From positions 186,001-250,000 of the forward strand of contig CBDDEC010000004.1 of assembly GCA_965226785.1 (NCBI GenBank): 64,000 nt of DNA, written 5' to 3'. The stretch is from CBDDEC01 sp965226785. GTDB lineage: Bacteria; Chloroflexota; Dehalococcoidia; UBA2979. The first letter of the stretch is position 1. The number at the start of each line of letters is the position of its first letter. The notes under the pieces were generated by a model. It was not told where the DNA came from, did no database searches, and was given only the letters and a program-made list of their open reading frames with translations. The position numbers were made by a program, and so were the translations under genes. Below are positions 25,096 to 33,435 of this stretch, one piece after another.

Positions 25096-27848
25096 ATGAG
25101 ACACCCCAGGTCTCGATCACGACCGTCCAAGGCGAGCCGCTTGCGGCGTTCCCGTACGACTATCCCTTCCGCATCGAGGTCACGCTCCCGGAGGGAACCA
25201 CTCCGCCTCCGAAGACGATCCAGGTCGACCTCAATACCGGTGTCGACTCGGACACGCTGACGTTGGCCTGGGATGGGAACGTTGGCGCCCCGCGCTACCG
25301 CTCCAATCCGGTGACGCTCGAGACGGGCGCCGAGGGCGGCGGGACGTTCCAGTTGGGTGGCGACTGGAGCATCTTCCAGTTCGAGTTCTCCCGGGGCGGG
25401 ATCGGCTCACTGAGCTACGAGGATGGTGGCGAGCTGACCATCGAGTACGACGGCACAGCCGCGACCGCCACCATCTACGAGTCGTTCCACACGATGACGA
25501 TCGCCCAGGTGGAGACCCGCTTCGTCGCCGAGGAGACGTTCTGGGCGAGCGTCAACGATCAACTGGCGGAGTCTGACGATCCGAGGGACCAGGCGGTGTT
25601 GGACCTCGGGGCGGTCAGGCTCGACGCGATCGGCCGCGGTCGCAGCGTGATGACGAACGAGAATCTGTGGATGAGTCAGCGCGCGGCGGGCGCGCGCTTC
25701 TACTTCGACGTGGTCTCGACCGCCGGTCCTCAGTACGACGAGCGCACCGAGTCTGACGGCTTGAACGGAGTTCTGAACCAGGCGCGCCGGGAGTCGACGG
25801 ACGTGATCACCGCCGCATTCGGCACGATCCTGTTCGGCTCCTACGACATGTTCACCCACATCACGATGTCGGCCCAGGTGGTCGAGATTTTCGGGATCGA
25901 CATCTACGGCAACGAGTTGGGCTTTTACGACCGCCTGTATGCCACATTCGATCTCGCCGGGGGGTTGGCGCTGGAGGCAGTCGGCGTTGTCGGCGGCTTG
26001 CAACAGGCCTCACGAGGTGCCGGTCGCGGTGGGCCACGGCAGCTCGCTGAGACCGGCGAGATCGTCACCGACGTTAGGAACCTCGAGGTCGGCACGCCCG
26101 TCTCGCCCATTTCCTACGGAATGATGGACGCCGACGCACGGCACATCCGACACGTCGCCGATGAATTTGGCGTCGTGGTCGAGTTCCGCCCCGCGAACGT
26201 TGATTCGATGGGCTGGCAGGCGCGCGGGCACCCGCGGAAGCCCGTGAAGATCAAGCAGAAGACGATTAACGAGATCGATGTTCATCTGGGAGCCGACGCC
26301 AACAACATCGGCCTCGCCGGCTATTTCGAGCCGACACTGCCAGCCAACCTCGACGAACTGTCACCAGGCCTCCAGACCGAGATTCGCGGTCGTCACAGCC
26401 AACGGCTGAAAGAGTTCAACGACGGTAAAGTTGAGCTGGGAGCGATGCAGGATGCAGGAAAGATCCGCCTCGAAGACGGCCTGATCATCGACACGGGGCT
26501 CTGTGGGGACACGGGCCTGGCGATCACTGGCGACCTCGATCCCTGGCGAGTCACCAGGAACGGCAGGGAGCTGAACGCGGTTGAGACGCAGCCGATCATC
26601 GACGCACTGGCCGATGGGCCCGCGAACGTACAGCACTCGACGCACGTGACATGGGACGTGCCCTCCGACCTGCAGCACATCGACGACAAGATCCGCGGCA
26701 GCCATCAAACCACCCCGCAGGGGGGCGAAGGCGAGTCGTTGATCGCTTTCGGTGGCCACGGCTCGGGGCCCCCTCGCGCGACCTACTCCGGCATCGACGT
26801 GATCCCGGGGAGCACCGGCGTCGACCTCTCGCCAACCACCGGCCTCGCCTCGGGTGGAGCCGTGCAGACGGGCCGAGCGGCCGTAGGTGTTCGCACTGGC
26901 GTAGCCGCCGGGACTACCGATGGCGACGCTGGCGCCAGCGCGACGGCCGGCGATGACGGCGCGACAGGTATCGAGGATGGCGGCGCGGGCGGGCCAAGTT
27001 CGCTTCCAGCGATCCCGGGCTGGATCCCCGGCGGCTGGCGCACTGTCGTCGGCGTTGGTGGTGCGTTCCTGCTCGGGGGGTTCCTCTTTCTCGGCTTCGC
27101 TTTCGGTAACGGGAACGACGGTGCGGCAGGCGACTCAGGCAACGTCAACCCGCCGTCGAGTGGATCCGGCTCGTCGTCCTCGGGGGGACTTGCCGCTGCG
27201 TCCGAACCGACCACGTCGCCGCCGACGGAAACACTGCCGGAGCCACCCGCGAGCGAATCGCCGCCGGAGCCACCCGCGAGCGAATCGCCACCGGAGCAGC
27301 CCGCGACCGAGACGCCACCGGAGCCACCAGCGACCGAGGCACCGCCGGAGCCACCTGCGAACGAACCGCAGCCGGAGCCACCTGCGAACGAACCGCAGCC
27401 GGAGCCACCTGCGAACGAACCGCAGCCGGAGCCACCTGCGAACGAACCGCAGCCGGAGCCACCTGCGACCGAACCATCGCCGGAGCCATCGCCGACCACG
27501 ACCACACCGTCACTCCCGCCCGGGATCACCCCCGTCGCGATCATCCCGCTGTTGAACGGATTCCAGGCGATTTACGTCGGCCCCGTGAGTGCCACATCAG
27601 GCGATGTGCTGATCGTGCAGTTCTTCGTCTTCGATGCAGACGGCAATCCGGTCGCGGGCACGACGTTCTTCTCGACCCTGGGCAATCCACCGGGCGGCCC
27701 GAACGCCTCGCACGTCTCGGGTGTCCTCGACGCCCAGGGGCAGATCACGATGACGTTGAATGTCAACGAGGCTTCGGGCACCGCGAGCGTGCTCTGGTTC
27801 TCGTTCCTCGACGCTCTCTACCAGGCCGTGTCCTTTGGGGTGAACTGA
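25089..27848 (+). CDS. Large single-span membrane protein with a candidate ExoY/edema-factor-like cyclase domain
   Basis: 919 residues. 1-130 is a beta-rich domain (PFRIEVTLPEG, DTLTLAWDG, YRSNPVTLETG). 135-310 is mostly helical. 345-540 resembles the Anthrax_toxA nucleotidyl cyclases (ExoY, edema factor) in motif order: VEFRPANVDSM, then HPRKPVKIKQK with Lys384/387/389/391 where the ATP-binding lysines sit, NNIGLAGYF, then GLAITGDLDPW with Asp482-x-Asp484 as metal ligands, and VQHSTHVTW (His516/519) as the catalytic His. The spacing from Asp484 to His is shorter than in ExoY. A Gly-rich linker leads to one helix (651-672), a proline-rich stalk (711-805) with four exact 9-residue repeats, and a C-terminal beta-sandwich-like domain (810-919). 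There is no N-terminal signal. The cyclase assignment is an inference from motifs; the architecture is seen directly. Confidence 0.6.
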   Translation: MVNETPQVSITTVQGEPLAAFPYDYPFRIEVTLPEGTTPPPKTIQVDLNTGVDSDTLTLAWDGNVGAPRYRSNPVTLETGAEGGGTFQLGGDWSIFQFEFSRGGIGSLSYEDGGELTIEYDGTAATATIYESFHTMTIAQVETRFVAEETFWASVNDQLAESDDPRDQAVLDLGAVRLDAIGRGRSVMTNENLWMSQRAAGARFYFDVVSTAGPQYDERTESDGLNGVLNQARRESTDVITAAFGTILFGSYDMFTHITMSAQVVEIFGIDIYGNELGFYDRLYATFDLAGGLALEAVGVVGGLQQASRGAGRGGPRQLAETGEIVTDVRNLEVGTPVSPISYGMMDADARHIRHVADEFGVVVEFRPANVDSMGWQARGHPRKPVKIKQKTINEIDVHLGADANNIGLAGYFEPTLPANLDELSPGLQTEIRGRHSQRLKEFNDGKVELGAMQDAGKIRLEDGLIIDTGLCGDTGLAITGDLDPWRVTRNGRELNAVETQPIIDALADGPANVQHSTHVTWDVPSDLQHIDDKIRGSHQTTPQGGEGESLIAFGGHGSGPPRATYSGIDVIPGSTGVDLSPTTGLASGGAVQTGRAAVGVRTGVAAGTTDGDAGASATAGDDGATGIEDGGAGGPSSLPAIPGWIPGGWRTVVGVGGAFLLGGFLFLGFAFGNGNDGAAGDSGNVNPPSSGSGSSSSGGLAAASEPTTSPPTETLPEPPASESPPEPPASESPPEQPATETPPEPPATEAPPEPPANEPQPEPPANEPQPEPPANEPQPEPPANEPQPEPPATEPSPEPSPTTTTPSLPPGITPVAIIPLLNGFQAIYVGPVSATSGDVLIVQFFVFDADGNPVAGTTFFSTLGNPPGGPNASHVSGVLDAQGQITMTLNVNEASGTASVLWFSFLDALYQAVSFGVN
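27345..27467 (+). repeat. In-frame 27-bp tandem repeats coding PEPPANEPQ
   Basis: Four identical 27-base units (27345-27371, 27372-27398, 27399-27425, 27426-27452) and a partial fifth encode the Pro/Glu stalk of the 919-residue membrane protein. Degenerate related units lie upstream from about 27220. The copy number can change without breaking the frame, so stalk length may vary between strains. Confidence 0.9.
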
Positions 27849-27910
27849 CTGTGCGGCCTTAGGTCCCACCGATCCAGGTCATCGCCATGACCTACGCACA
27901 GGGTAGGCGG

Positions 27911-28015
27911 CCAGGGCGGCCTTCACTACGCGCCACTCTCCATCTAGCCTCACGCGTAACGGCTCCCGGGGGGGGGGGGGGGGGGGCGTGGGCTAGTTGA
28001 CCCCTTGGTGAAATG
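27911..28015 (+). repeat. Dispersed repeat copy E, with a 19-G homopolymer
   Basis: A diverged copy of the dispersed element, recognised by GGGCGGCCTTCACTACGCGC at the left (shared with copy F at 36205-36290, opposite strand), CCTCACGCGTAACGG in the middle and GGCTAGTTGACC at the right. Bases 27968-27986 are 19 consecutive G, where other copies have 4-6 G. It lies between convergent genes. The G run is prone to sequencing error and to slippage. Confidence 0.65.
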
Positions 28016-28048
28016 TCGCCGGCTACTGACCCCGCTGCCGAGCCCGCC

Positions 28049-28444
28049 CTAGGACGCGTGCTCGGCGACGATAGCCTGCGCCTGGCTGGCGACGTTGGGC
28101 ATCGCGGCCTGGAAGGCGTCATCATCGAGCACCGCCGCGACCGCCGGGTAGCCCGCGCGCTCGATCATCGGGCGCAGGCGGCCGCGTTCGAAGCGCTCGA
28201 GCGCCCATGCGAGCGGGTCGCCGGCCGCGGTTGCGTCAAGCATCAGTCGCTCGTTCCCGAGCTCGGGCCCGTAGTGGTAGTGCGGAGCGTTGGTGAAGCA
28301 ATCGAAGCGCAGCAGCTCGGTATCCTGCCCGTCCACCTCGGCGTAGATCTGGATGCAGAGCCCCGCATCGCCCGGGATGTCCTCCCGGTAGCTCATCGCG
28401 ATTTCAACCGCACCTGCGGGGACGACCGTCTCGCCCTTGTCCAT
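28049..28444 (-). CDS. Conserved-looking hypothetical protein
   Basis: 131-residue soluble protein, no signal peptide. The N-terminal half is beta-rich with a clear motif FTNAPHYHYGPE (about residues 50-61), whose His-x-His may bind a metal. The C-terminal half is helical (DPLAWALERFERGRL onwards). Codon use is typical of the surrounding genes and an AGGGGG site precedes the ATG. I do not recognise a function. It stands alone, flanked on both sides by copies of the dispersed repeat. Confidence 0.7.
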   Translation of the reverse strand: MDKGETVVPAGAVEIAMSYREDIPGDAGLCIQIYAEVDGQDTELLRFDCFTNAPHYHYGPELGNERLMLDATAAGDPLAWALERFERGRLRPMIERAGYPAVAAVLDDDAFQAAMPNVASQAQAIVAEHAS

Positions 28445-28896
28445 CTTGCTCCCCCTCGCTTCGACGATCCGCCAGGCAGTCTAGCCGACCGCCGGAGGCC
28501 GGGCATATATCGCGCGCAAGGGATCCTGACGCGTACGCGAAGATCGAGACGGTGAACAGGTTCTCGCTTGCGAACGGGCGCCACTTCCCTCACGCCCTCG
28601 CACGTAGCCGCCCCGGTGTGGGATGCGGGTTGCTAGTTCGCTGGTCGAAGGAAGAGGGGTGGGTGAGTAGAGACTGCCCCTGTCCTGCACGCGACCAGTG
28701 CATGCCAGTTGGGCGCCCGGCAGTTCTGGTGATCATCACGCTCGCTATAGTTTCGGAGCGCCGGCAGCATCGTGCCGCGTTGTCTCCCGGAGCGCGTGAA
28801 CGGACCGCGGCGCGAGTCGAACGCAGTAGGGCTGGCGGTGCCGCGCCTTAAGTCCTCCTTACGCCGGCCGTCTTAGTGTGAGCCTGAACTCGAGGA
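28445..28896. other. Non-coding stretch containing repeat copy B
   Basis: No gene is supported here. The part from about 28581 to 28668 is a dispersed repeat copy listed separately. The remainder shows short open frames without ribosome sites or recognisable products. Confidence 0.5.
28581..28668 (+). repeat. Dispersed repeat copy B
   Basis: Starts CCACTTCCCTCACGCCCTCG, passes through GTAGCCGCCCCGG and GATGCGGGTTGCTAGTTCG and ends GGTCGAAGGAAGAGGGGTGG. Its ends are imperfect inverted repeats of each other. It lies between a hypothetical gene and the LamG lipoprotein. Confidence 0.75.
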
Positions 28897-29961
28897 GTGT
28901 TGACCACCACTAAGCTCGGGGACGAGGCCATCGTCCGCCTCCACATGGAGACTGACCATGCAACAGGCATATCGCGTCGGCAGATGCTGAAACTCGCCTC
29001 AGCATGGCTGCGGAACCGCAGCGGCCAGGCCCGGCTCGGCGCCGTTCTGGTGGCCGTGGTCGCGGTCGTGCTCGCCGCGTGCGGTACCGATGACGGCGCG
29101 GTGAGCGCCCCCTCGACGGTCGATGCGGGCGCTGGTAACGCGGCCGGGGAGCCGTCGCCAACTATTTCTATCCCACCCACTCCCGCTCCACGCACTCCGG
29201 CTGAAGGCTCGCTGGCCTCGGATAGCGATCAGTTCCACTTGGCGTTCGATGGCCTCGACGACCGTGTGCTCGTCCCATGGGATGCGTCGTTCCCGACCGA
29301 GGTCTTCACCGCATCTGCGTGGATTCGACTTCCGGAACCGCCCCCACGACGGGCAGCCATCGTCGCGCGCGGCGAGGACGACAACTCCTTCAACCTGTCT
29401 TGGCAGCTCTACGTTGGACCGGCGGGTGACCTGGAGGTCATGCTGGAGGCCTCGAACGAGGACAACTACTGCTACCCGGACAACAATTGCGTTCCCCTCG
29501 GCGTTTGCCAGTCGGGCGACACCTTCGTTGCGGACAATGCGTGGCACCACGTCGCGGTCACGCGCGACAGAGACGGAACCCTGGTCTTCTATATCGACGG
29601 CCGCGAGCGCGCCCGTTGCGAGGGCACCGGAACCCCTTCGAGCAACAACCAGCAGTTCCTCAGCATCGGCGCCACGCATGGGGCAATTGGCCGGCTCCCC
29701 GCAGGCGGCACAGAGCCCCCGATCTGGTTCTTCCCGGGCGAGATCGACGATCCTGCGATGTGGAACCGGAGCTTGCCTGCCATCGAAATCGAAGCGCTGG
29801 CACGGGACGGTGTGGACCTGACGTCCCCCGGGCTGGTCGGCTTCTGGAGCCTCGACGAAGGACAGGGGCAGGACGTGCACGACGGCTCGCCGGCAGCGAA
29901 TCATGGCTATCTCGGCGCCCACTCTGACCCGGACTCGGCAGACCCGGTATGGATCCAGTAG
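28897..29961 (+). CDS. LamG-domain (concanavalin-like) lipoprotein
   Basis: Exported lipoprotein of up to 354 residues. Residues 46-62 form the signal helix ending VVLAACG, a canonical lipobox. A Pro/Thr linker follows, then one LamG/concanavalin-like domain (about 110-350): FHLAFDGLDDRVLVP, EVFTASAWIRLP, DNAWHHVAVTRDRDGTLVFY, IDDPAMWNRSL and GLVGFWSLDEGQG are all typical strands of this family. Such domains bind carbohydrate or act as adhesion modules. The start is uncertain: GTG at 28897, ATG at 28945 or ATG at 28984 (MLKLASAW), the last being the best fit to a lipoprotein signal. An amidohydrolase lipoprotein gene follows 113 bases on. Confidence 0.8.
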   Translation: MLTTTKLGDEAIVRLHMETDHATGISRRQMLKLASAWLRNRSGQARLGAVLVAVVAVVLAACGTDDGAVSAPSTVDAGAGNAAGEPSPTISIPPTPAPRTPAEGSLASDSDQFHLAFDGLDDRVLVPWDASFPTEVFTASAWIRLPEPPPRRAAIVARGEDDNSFNLSWQLYVGPAGDLEVMLEASNEDNYCYPDNNCVPLGVCQSGDTFVADNAWHHVAVTRDRDGTLVFYIDGRERARCEGTGTPSSNNQQFLSIGATHGAIGRLPAGGTEPPIWFFPGEIDDPAMWNRSLPAIEIEALARDGVDLTSPGLVGFWSLDEGQGQDVHDGSPAANHGYLGAHSDPDSADPVWIQ

Positions 29962-30073
29962 CGCGGCGCGCCGCCCGCTCCGACGTGCTCCCTCTCAGCG
30001 CGAGGGGCAGGCACATCCGACCGATCAGGATTGGGAGACGACGGGGTGGCTCGTCGTGAGCGGGGGAGGACTG

Positions 30074-31747
30074 ATGAAGCAAACACTCTTGCGTGTCCTG
30101 GCCATCGTCGCGATTGGTCTCGTTTTTCTCGCGGCCTGCTCGGGCGACGAGACCAGCCGACCAAGCACACCGGACGTCCCGTCGGAGAGCGTCAGCGACA
30201 GGGAAAGCACGGTAACGGCTACGACTCAAGTGAGCGACCAGTCGGTGTCGGGTTGCCTGGCGGATTCGAACGTGATCGCCCTGGTCAACGGGGTGATCCT
30301 TACGGTCGACGAGACAGACTCCCAGGCCTCGGCGGTGTTGCTGGAAGGCTCCCGCATCAGTGCGGTGGGGGATTCGATCACGGTGCCGGACGGCGCGTGC
30401 GTGGTTGATCTCGCTGGTCGGACCGTCGTTCCCGGCTTCATCGATTCGCACGTGCATTTCACGCGCGACTGGGTCTGGCCTGGACACTTCCTGTGGCAGA
30501 TCGAGGACGCACGGTCGACCCAGGACGTTCTCGACGGCATTCGCGAACGGAGTGAATCCGTTCCGGTTGGCGAATACATCATCGTCGTCGGTGGCTACCC
30601 CACGAGCGCCTTCCGCCTGCCGACCCTCACTGAGCTCGATGCGGTAGCGCCCGACCATCCGGTGTACCTCCAAGCCTCGTTCAGCGGACCGTCGGCCGTG
30701 AACTCGCTCGCGAAGGCGCACCTCGCGGCGAACGGCCTGGGAACCATCGCGACAGACGGTCGGATCGCGGTCGACAACACGAGCCGGACGCCCAGGGCGA
30801 TTCAGATCCTGCGGTCTGAGCAAACCGACGCGGACGCCGAGCGGGCGGCAGCGGAGTATATGAATTGGGCCAACTCGATGGGGATTACCACGGTGATCGA
30901 TATGTCGAGCACCGGCGATGTCGAGATGGCGTACGGACTCTGGGAGAGCGGCGACCTCACCATACGGATGCGCCTCCGCTTCGGCGGGCTCGGCACGATC
31001 GACACGACGATTCAGGCTGTCGAGGCCGGCTTCGAACGGGTGGGCGAAGGCGACGCCATGATGCGCGTTATCGGCGTCGGGGAATTCTCGCTCGGCAACT
31101 TCGGCGACATCTCGTCCGATTTCGCAGCGGGCTGGTCGGACATCGCCGCACGGGGTCGGCCGTTGGCGCAGCACTCGCTGCGATCGGCGGAGCACGACGC
31201 CCATATCAGCGCGTTCGAAGAGGTCAATGCTACGACGGCACTGGCCGAGCTTCACTGGTCGCTGGACCATGCCAATCAACTGTCGTCCGACCATCTCTCG
31301 CGCTTGGCGGACCTCGGCGTTGGCGTGGGCGTGCACAACTTCGCGTACTACGGTTCCTTCGGTAGCGGAGCACCTTTCAGGGACATCATCGATGCAGGCG
31401 TGACGGCCGGCGCGGGTTCTGACGGGCGAGCGGTCGGTCCGCTCAACCCCTGGCAGGGTATTCACTTCATGGTCACCGGCCGGACGATCTCCGGTTCGTT
31501 GGTCAACGACGGGCAGCAGATTTCACGCCTCGAGGCCCTTCGTCTGTACACCATGGGCAGCGCTTGGACGGCACTCGAAGAAGACCAACTCGGGTCGATC
31601 GAAGCCGGCAAGCTGGCCGATCTGGTCATCCTCAACGCGGACTTCCTCAACGTACCTGACGACGAGATCGATGAGATCGCCGCCGCATTGACCTTCATCG
31701 ACGGCGCGGTGGTCTACGACGACGGTTCGCTGGTGCGCGGCCCGTAG
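30074..31747 (+). CDS. Amidohydrolase-family lipoprotein (YtcJ-like)
   Basis: 557-residue metal-dependent hydrolase attached to the outer face of the membrane. The signal helix ends VFLAACSGD, a lipobox, with a GGAGGA ribosome site before the ATG at 30074. VVDLAGRTVVPGFIDSHVHF is the strand-1 metal motif (His-x-His). A further His lies in LAQHSLRSAEHDAH, another in LDHANQL, and the last Asp in GAGSDGRAVGP. The C-terminus DQLGSIEAGKLADLVIL is the usual end of the composite domain. This matches YtcJ/amidohydrolase-3 proteins, whose natural substrates are mostly unknown. A repeat copy begins right after the stop. Confidence 0.85.
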   Translation: MKQTLLRVLAIVAIGLVFLAACSGDETSRPSTPDVPSESVSDRESTVTATTQVSDQSVSGCLADSNVIALVNGVILTVDETDSQASAVLLEGSRISAVGDSITVPDGACVVDLAGRTVVPGFIDSHVHFTRDWVWPGHFLWQIEDARSTQDVLDGIRERSESVPVGEYIIVVGGYPTSAFRLPTLTELDAVAPDHPVYLQASFSGPSAVNSLAKAHLAANGLGTIATDGRIAVDNTSRTPRAIQILRSEQTDADAERAAAEYMNWANSMGITTVIDMSSTGDVEMAYGLWESGDLTIRMRLRFGGLGTIDTTIQAVEAGFERVGEGDAMMRVIGVGEFSLGNFGDISSDFAAGWSDIAARGRPLAQHSLRSAEHDAHISAFEEVNATTALAELHWSLDHANQLSSDHLSRLADLGVGVGVHNFAYYGSFGSGAPFRDIIDAGVTAGAGSDGRAVGPLNPWQGIHFMVTGRTISGSLVNDGQQISRLEALRLYTMGSAWTALEEDQLGSIEAGKLADLVILNADFLNVPDDEIDEIAAALTFIDGAVVYDDGSLVRGP

Positions 31748-31748
31748 A

Positions 31749-31836
31749 GCCCCTCCCCTCACGCCCTCACGCGTAGGCCCCGCGGTGGGGGTGCAGGTTG
31801 CTAGCGACGGGGTCGAAGGAAGTGGGGTGGGGGATC
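31749..31836 (+). repeat. Dispersed repeat copy A
   Basis: CCCTCCCCTCACGCCCTCAC at the left, GTAGGCCCCGCGGTGGGGGT in the centre, GCAGGTTGCTAGCGACG and GTCGAAGGAAGTGGGGTGG at the right. It starts one base after the amidohydrolase stop. The central GGCCCCGCGGTGGGG part can fold and may also end transcription. Confidence 0.75.
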
Positions 31837-31940
31837 TCGGACTCAAAACCGTGGAAGCCCGAACTCACTGGAGCGCGTGCGCTTGGTGCCACGTAACTCA
31901 ATCCGCCGTTGTTGCTGGTTGATCAAGGCCCCCGCTGTAT

Positions 31941-31961
31941 ACTGTCTGTAGACGATACAGT
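31941..31961 (+). promoter_or_regulatory. Inverted repeat upstream of the 31986 gene, possible operator
   Basis: ACTGT at 31941-31945 and ACAGT at 31957-31961 form an inverted repeat in a locally AT-rich stretch, overlapping a TATACT box (31938-31943) that could be a -10 element. It lies 25 bases before the GTG start of the next gene. No regulator can be assigned. Confidence 0.4.
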
Positions 31962-31985
31962 CCTTCTGTAAGGGGTCCTACTCCA

Positions 31986-32468
31986 GTGGCACAGCACAAA
32001 CAATCAGATCTCATCCACTCGCTAGACCTAGCACGCGGCTACGGCGATCGTACGCGTGCAGACGTAGTGCAGGCCGTGGAGTCTGGCGAGCTAGCCATCT
32101 GCCAAGGCATCCGGCAGCCGGTGCTGCGTGACCGGCGTGGACTGGCCGTAAAGGGCAGCGGTCGCTTCCCGATCTCGGAGCAGGAACCACGCGAGTGGTC
32201 GAAGAAGGAGTTCGTCGAGCGCGCCGCGGACGAGTTCGATGACGCCTGGCAAGAGCTTCGGGACGGGATGCGCCACGGGGACGTGCGTGCCATGAAGATC
32301 TGGAAGCTGCTGATCGGTCGCCCGCGCGAAGCTGTGGACCGACACTGGGCGAGCCAAGACGGCCCCACCGCTCAGGTCCACGTGCGGGCGGACGTCACCC
32401 TCGAAGAGCTGCGTGCGCTCAAGGCTATGCTGGATCAAGAAGCCGAGGAACAGGAAGACCAGCCGTGA
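31986..32468 (+). CDS. Hypothetical protein, terminase-small-subunit/HTH-like
   Basis: 160-residue charged, helical protein starting at GTG 31986. The first half holds two short helix-turn-helix-like segments (DLIHSLDLARGYGDRTRADV). The second half, WQELRDGMRHGDVRAMKIWK followed by LLIGRPREAV, resembles the core of small phage-packaging or DNA-binding proteins of the pattern GDVRAxKLLxxxLxGRPxxxV. It ends in an acidic helix. A closely similar 3' fragment of a second copy lies at 41725-41819, and both are followed by repeats, so the gene belongs to a mobile or duplicated unit. Function is not established. Confidence 0.65.
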   Translation: MAQHKQSDLIHSLDLARGYGDRTRADVVQAVESGELAICQGIRQPVLRDRRGLAVKGSGRFPISEQEPREWSKKEFVERAADEFDDAWQELRDGMRHGDVRAMKIWKLLIGRPREAVDRHWASQDGPTAQVHVRADVTLEELRALKAMLDQEAEEQEDQP

Positions 32469-32508
32469 CCCCACCCCTCTTGTCTAATGCTACGGCGGGC
32501 CGAACAGG

Positions 32509-32535
32509 GAGGCCCGCCCTCTCGGGCGGGGCCTC
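32509..32535 (+). terminator. Hairpin terminator after the 31986 gene
   Basis: GAGGCCCGCCC (32509-32519) pairs with GGGCGGGGCCTC (32524-32535), with one bulged G and a four-base loop, about 40 bases downstream of the stop. It is followed by a weak T run. Confidence 0.55.
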
Positions 32536-32607
32536 CGTTGGCGCGCGCGTACACTGAGCTTCGCAACCAGCCAGCGATGACCACGTCGCGCTCTGCAGGG
32601 GGTTCGG

Positions 32608-32877
32608 GTGCTGCAGCTGACCGTGAGGGCGGTCCTCGCACTGGCAGCTTCGACTGCCGTGGCCGCCGTCGTGACGTACGCGGTCGCTCTATCCGGCGGG
32701 GCGGTCAACGTCGTCACGATCCTCGCGATCTCGATTCTCCTGTGGACGCCCGCGATCGTGGCGCTGCTCCTGGCAGAGAGATCGCAAAATCCAATAGTGG
32801 CCACTGTTCTCGTGAGGTCTGATCGCGCCGCAGTAGCGGTTCTTGCACTAGGGCGCCGACAGGACCGCGACGCATGA
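32608..32877 (+). CDS. Small two-helix membrane protein
   Basis: 89 residues from GTG 32608, preceded by a GGGGG tract. Residues 5-27 (VRAVLALAASTAVAAVVTYAV) and 33-54 (VVTILAISILLWTPAIVALL) are two clean membrane helices, followed by a basic tail that reads RSDRAAVAVLALGRRQDRDA. No family is recognised. It could be a real small membrane protein or a chance hydrophobic frame. Confidence 0.45.
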   Translation: MLQLTVRAVLALAASTAVAAVVTYAVALSGGAVNVVTILAISILLWTPAIVALLLAERSQNPIVATVLVRSDRAAVAVLALGRRQDRDA

Positions 32878-32949
32878 CGCGATACAGATGAAGAGACCGG
32901 CTCTCTCGACGGGGCCCCCGTTTGAGACCGTCCCCGGGCCGGCACCTCG

Positions 32950-33435
32950 TTAGTCGTAGCAGCGGCTCCGAGGAAGCGGTCGTGACCCCGCCGCCTCGGT
33001 TGCGGTTAGGGTCCCAGACCACTCGTGGTCGGCGTGTTGGGTCAGGAAGCGTCCATGGCTGAGCTGCATCGGCTGCTGATGAGACGGTCTACTCATGCTC
33101 AAGAAGTATCCGCCAGCCTCAAATGCCTGAGCGTCATTTACGACGATCAGGTAGGTTCCTGCCTTGTCCGGCGTGAACGTGAGCCTCGCGTTCAGCCCGA
33201 GGAGCCCGCCTCCGCTGTCATCGTCAAAGGCCAGGAGGAAGGCGCCGTCCAGCGCGATACCGACGATCGGATCGAAGTTGATCGATTCGACCTTGATGGT
33301 CATCTGGACGCCGGCAACGAGGTCGATCAGAAAGTAGTCCAGGTCGCCTACGTAATCGAGATTCGCTGCGACCGTCGAGCCCACGGACACTTCGCGTCCG
33401 TCATCGGGATCATCAAAGAGGGCGAGGGGTACGGT
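32950..33435 (-). pseudogene. PPC domain, out-of-frame C-terminal part of the zinc-ribbon protease gene
   Basis: From about 33435 down to 32950 the minus strand codes for DDGREVSVGSTVAANLDYVG, DYFLIDLVAGVQMTIKVES and LTFTPDKAGTYLIVVNDAQ, the strands of a bacterial pre-peptidase C-terminal (PPC) domain. The upstream protease gene runs in another frame until 33348 and carries meaningless residues after about 33440. A single indel in GTACCGTACCCCTCG (around 33430) therefore separates this domain from its parent. Joined, the protein would have about 1010 residues. Confidence 0.7.

Noticed and set aside
27345..27467. Tandem 27-bp units considered as a CRISPR array or satellite
   Set aside because: Units are contiguous without spacers and lie in frame inside a coding region, giving a Pro/Glu stalk.
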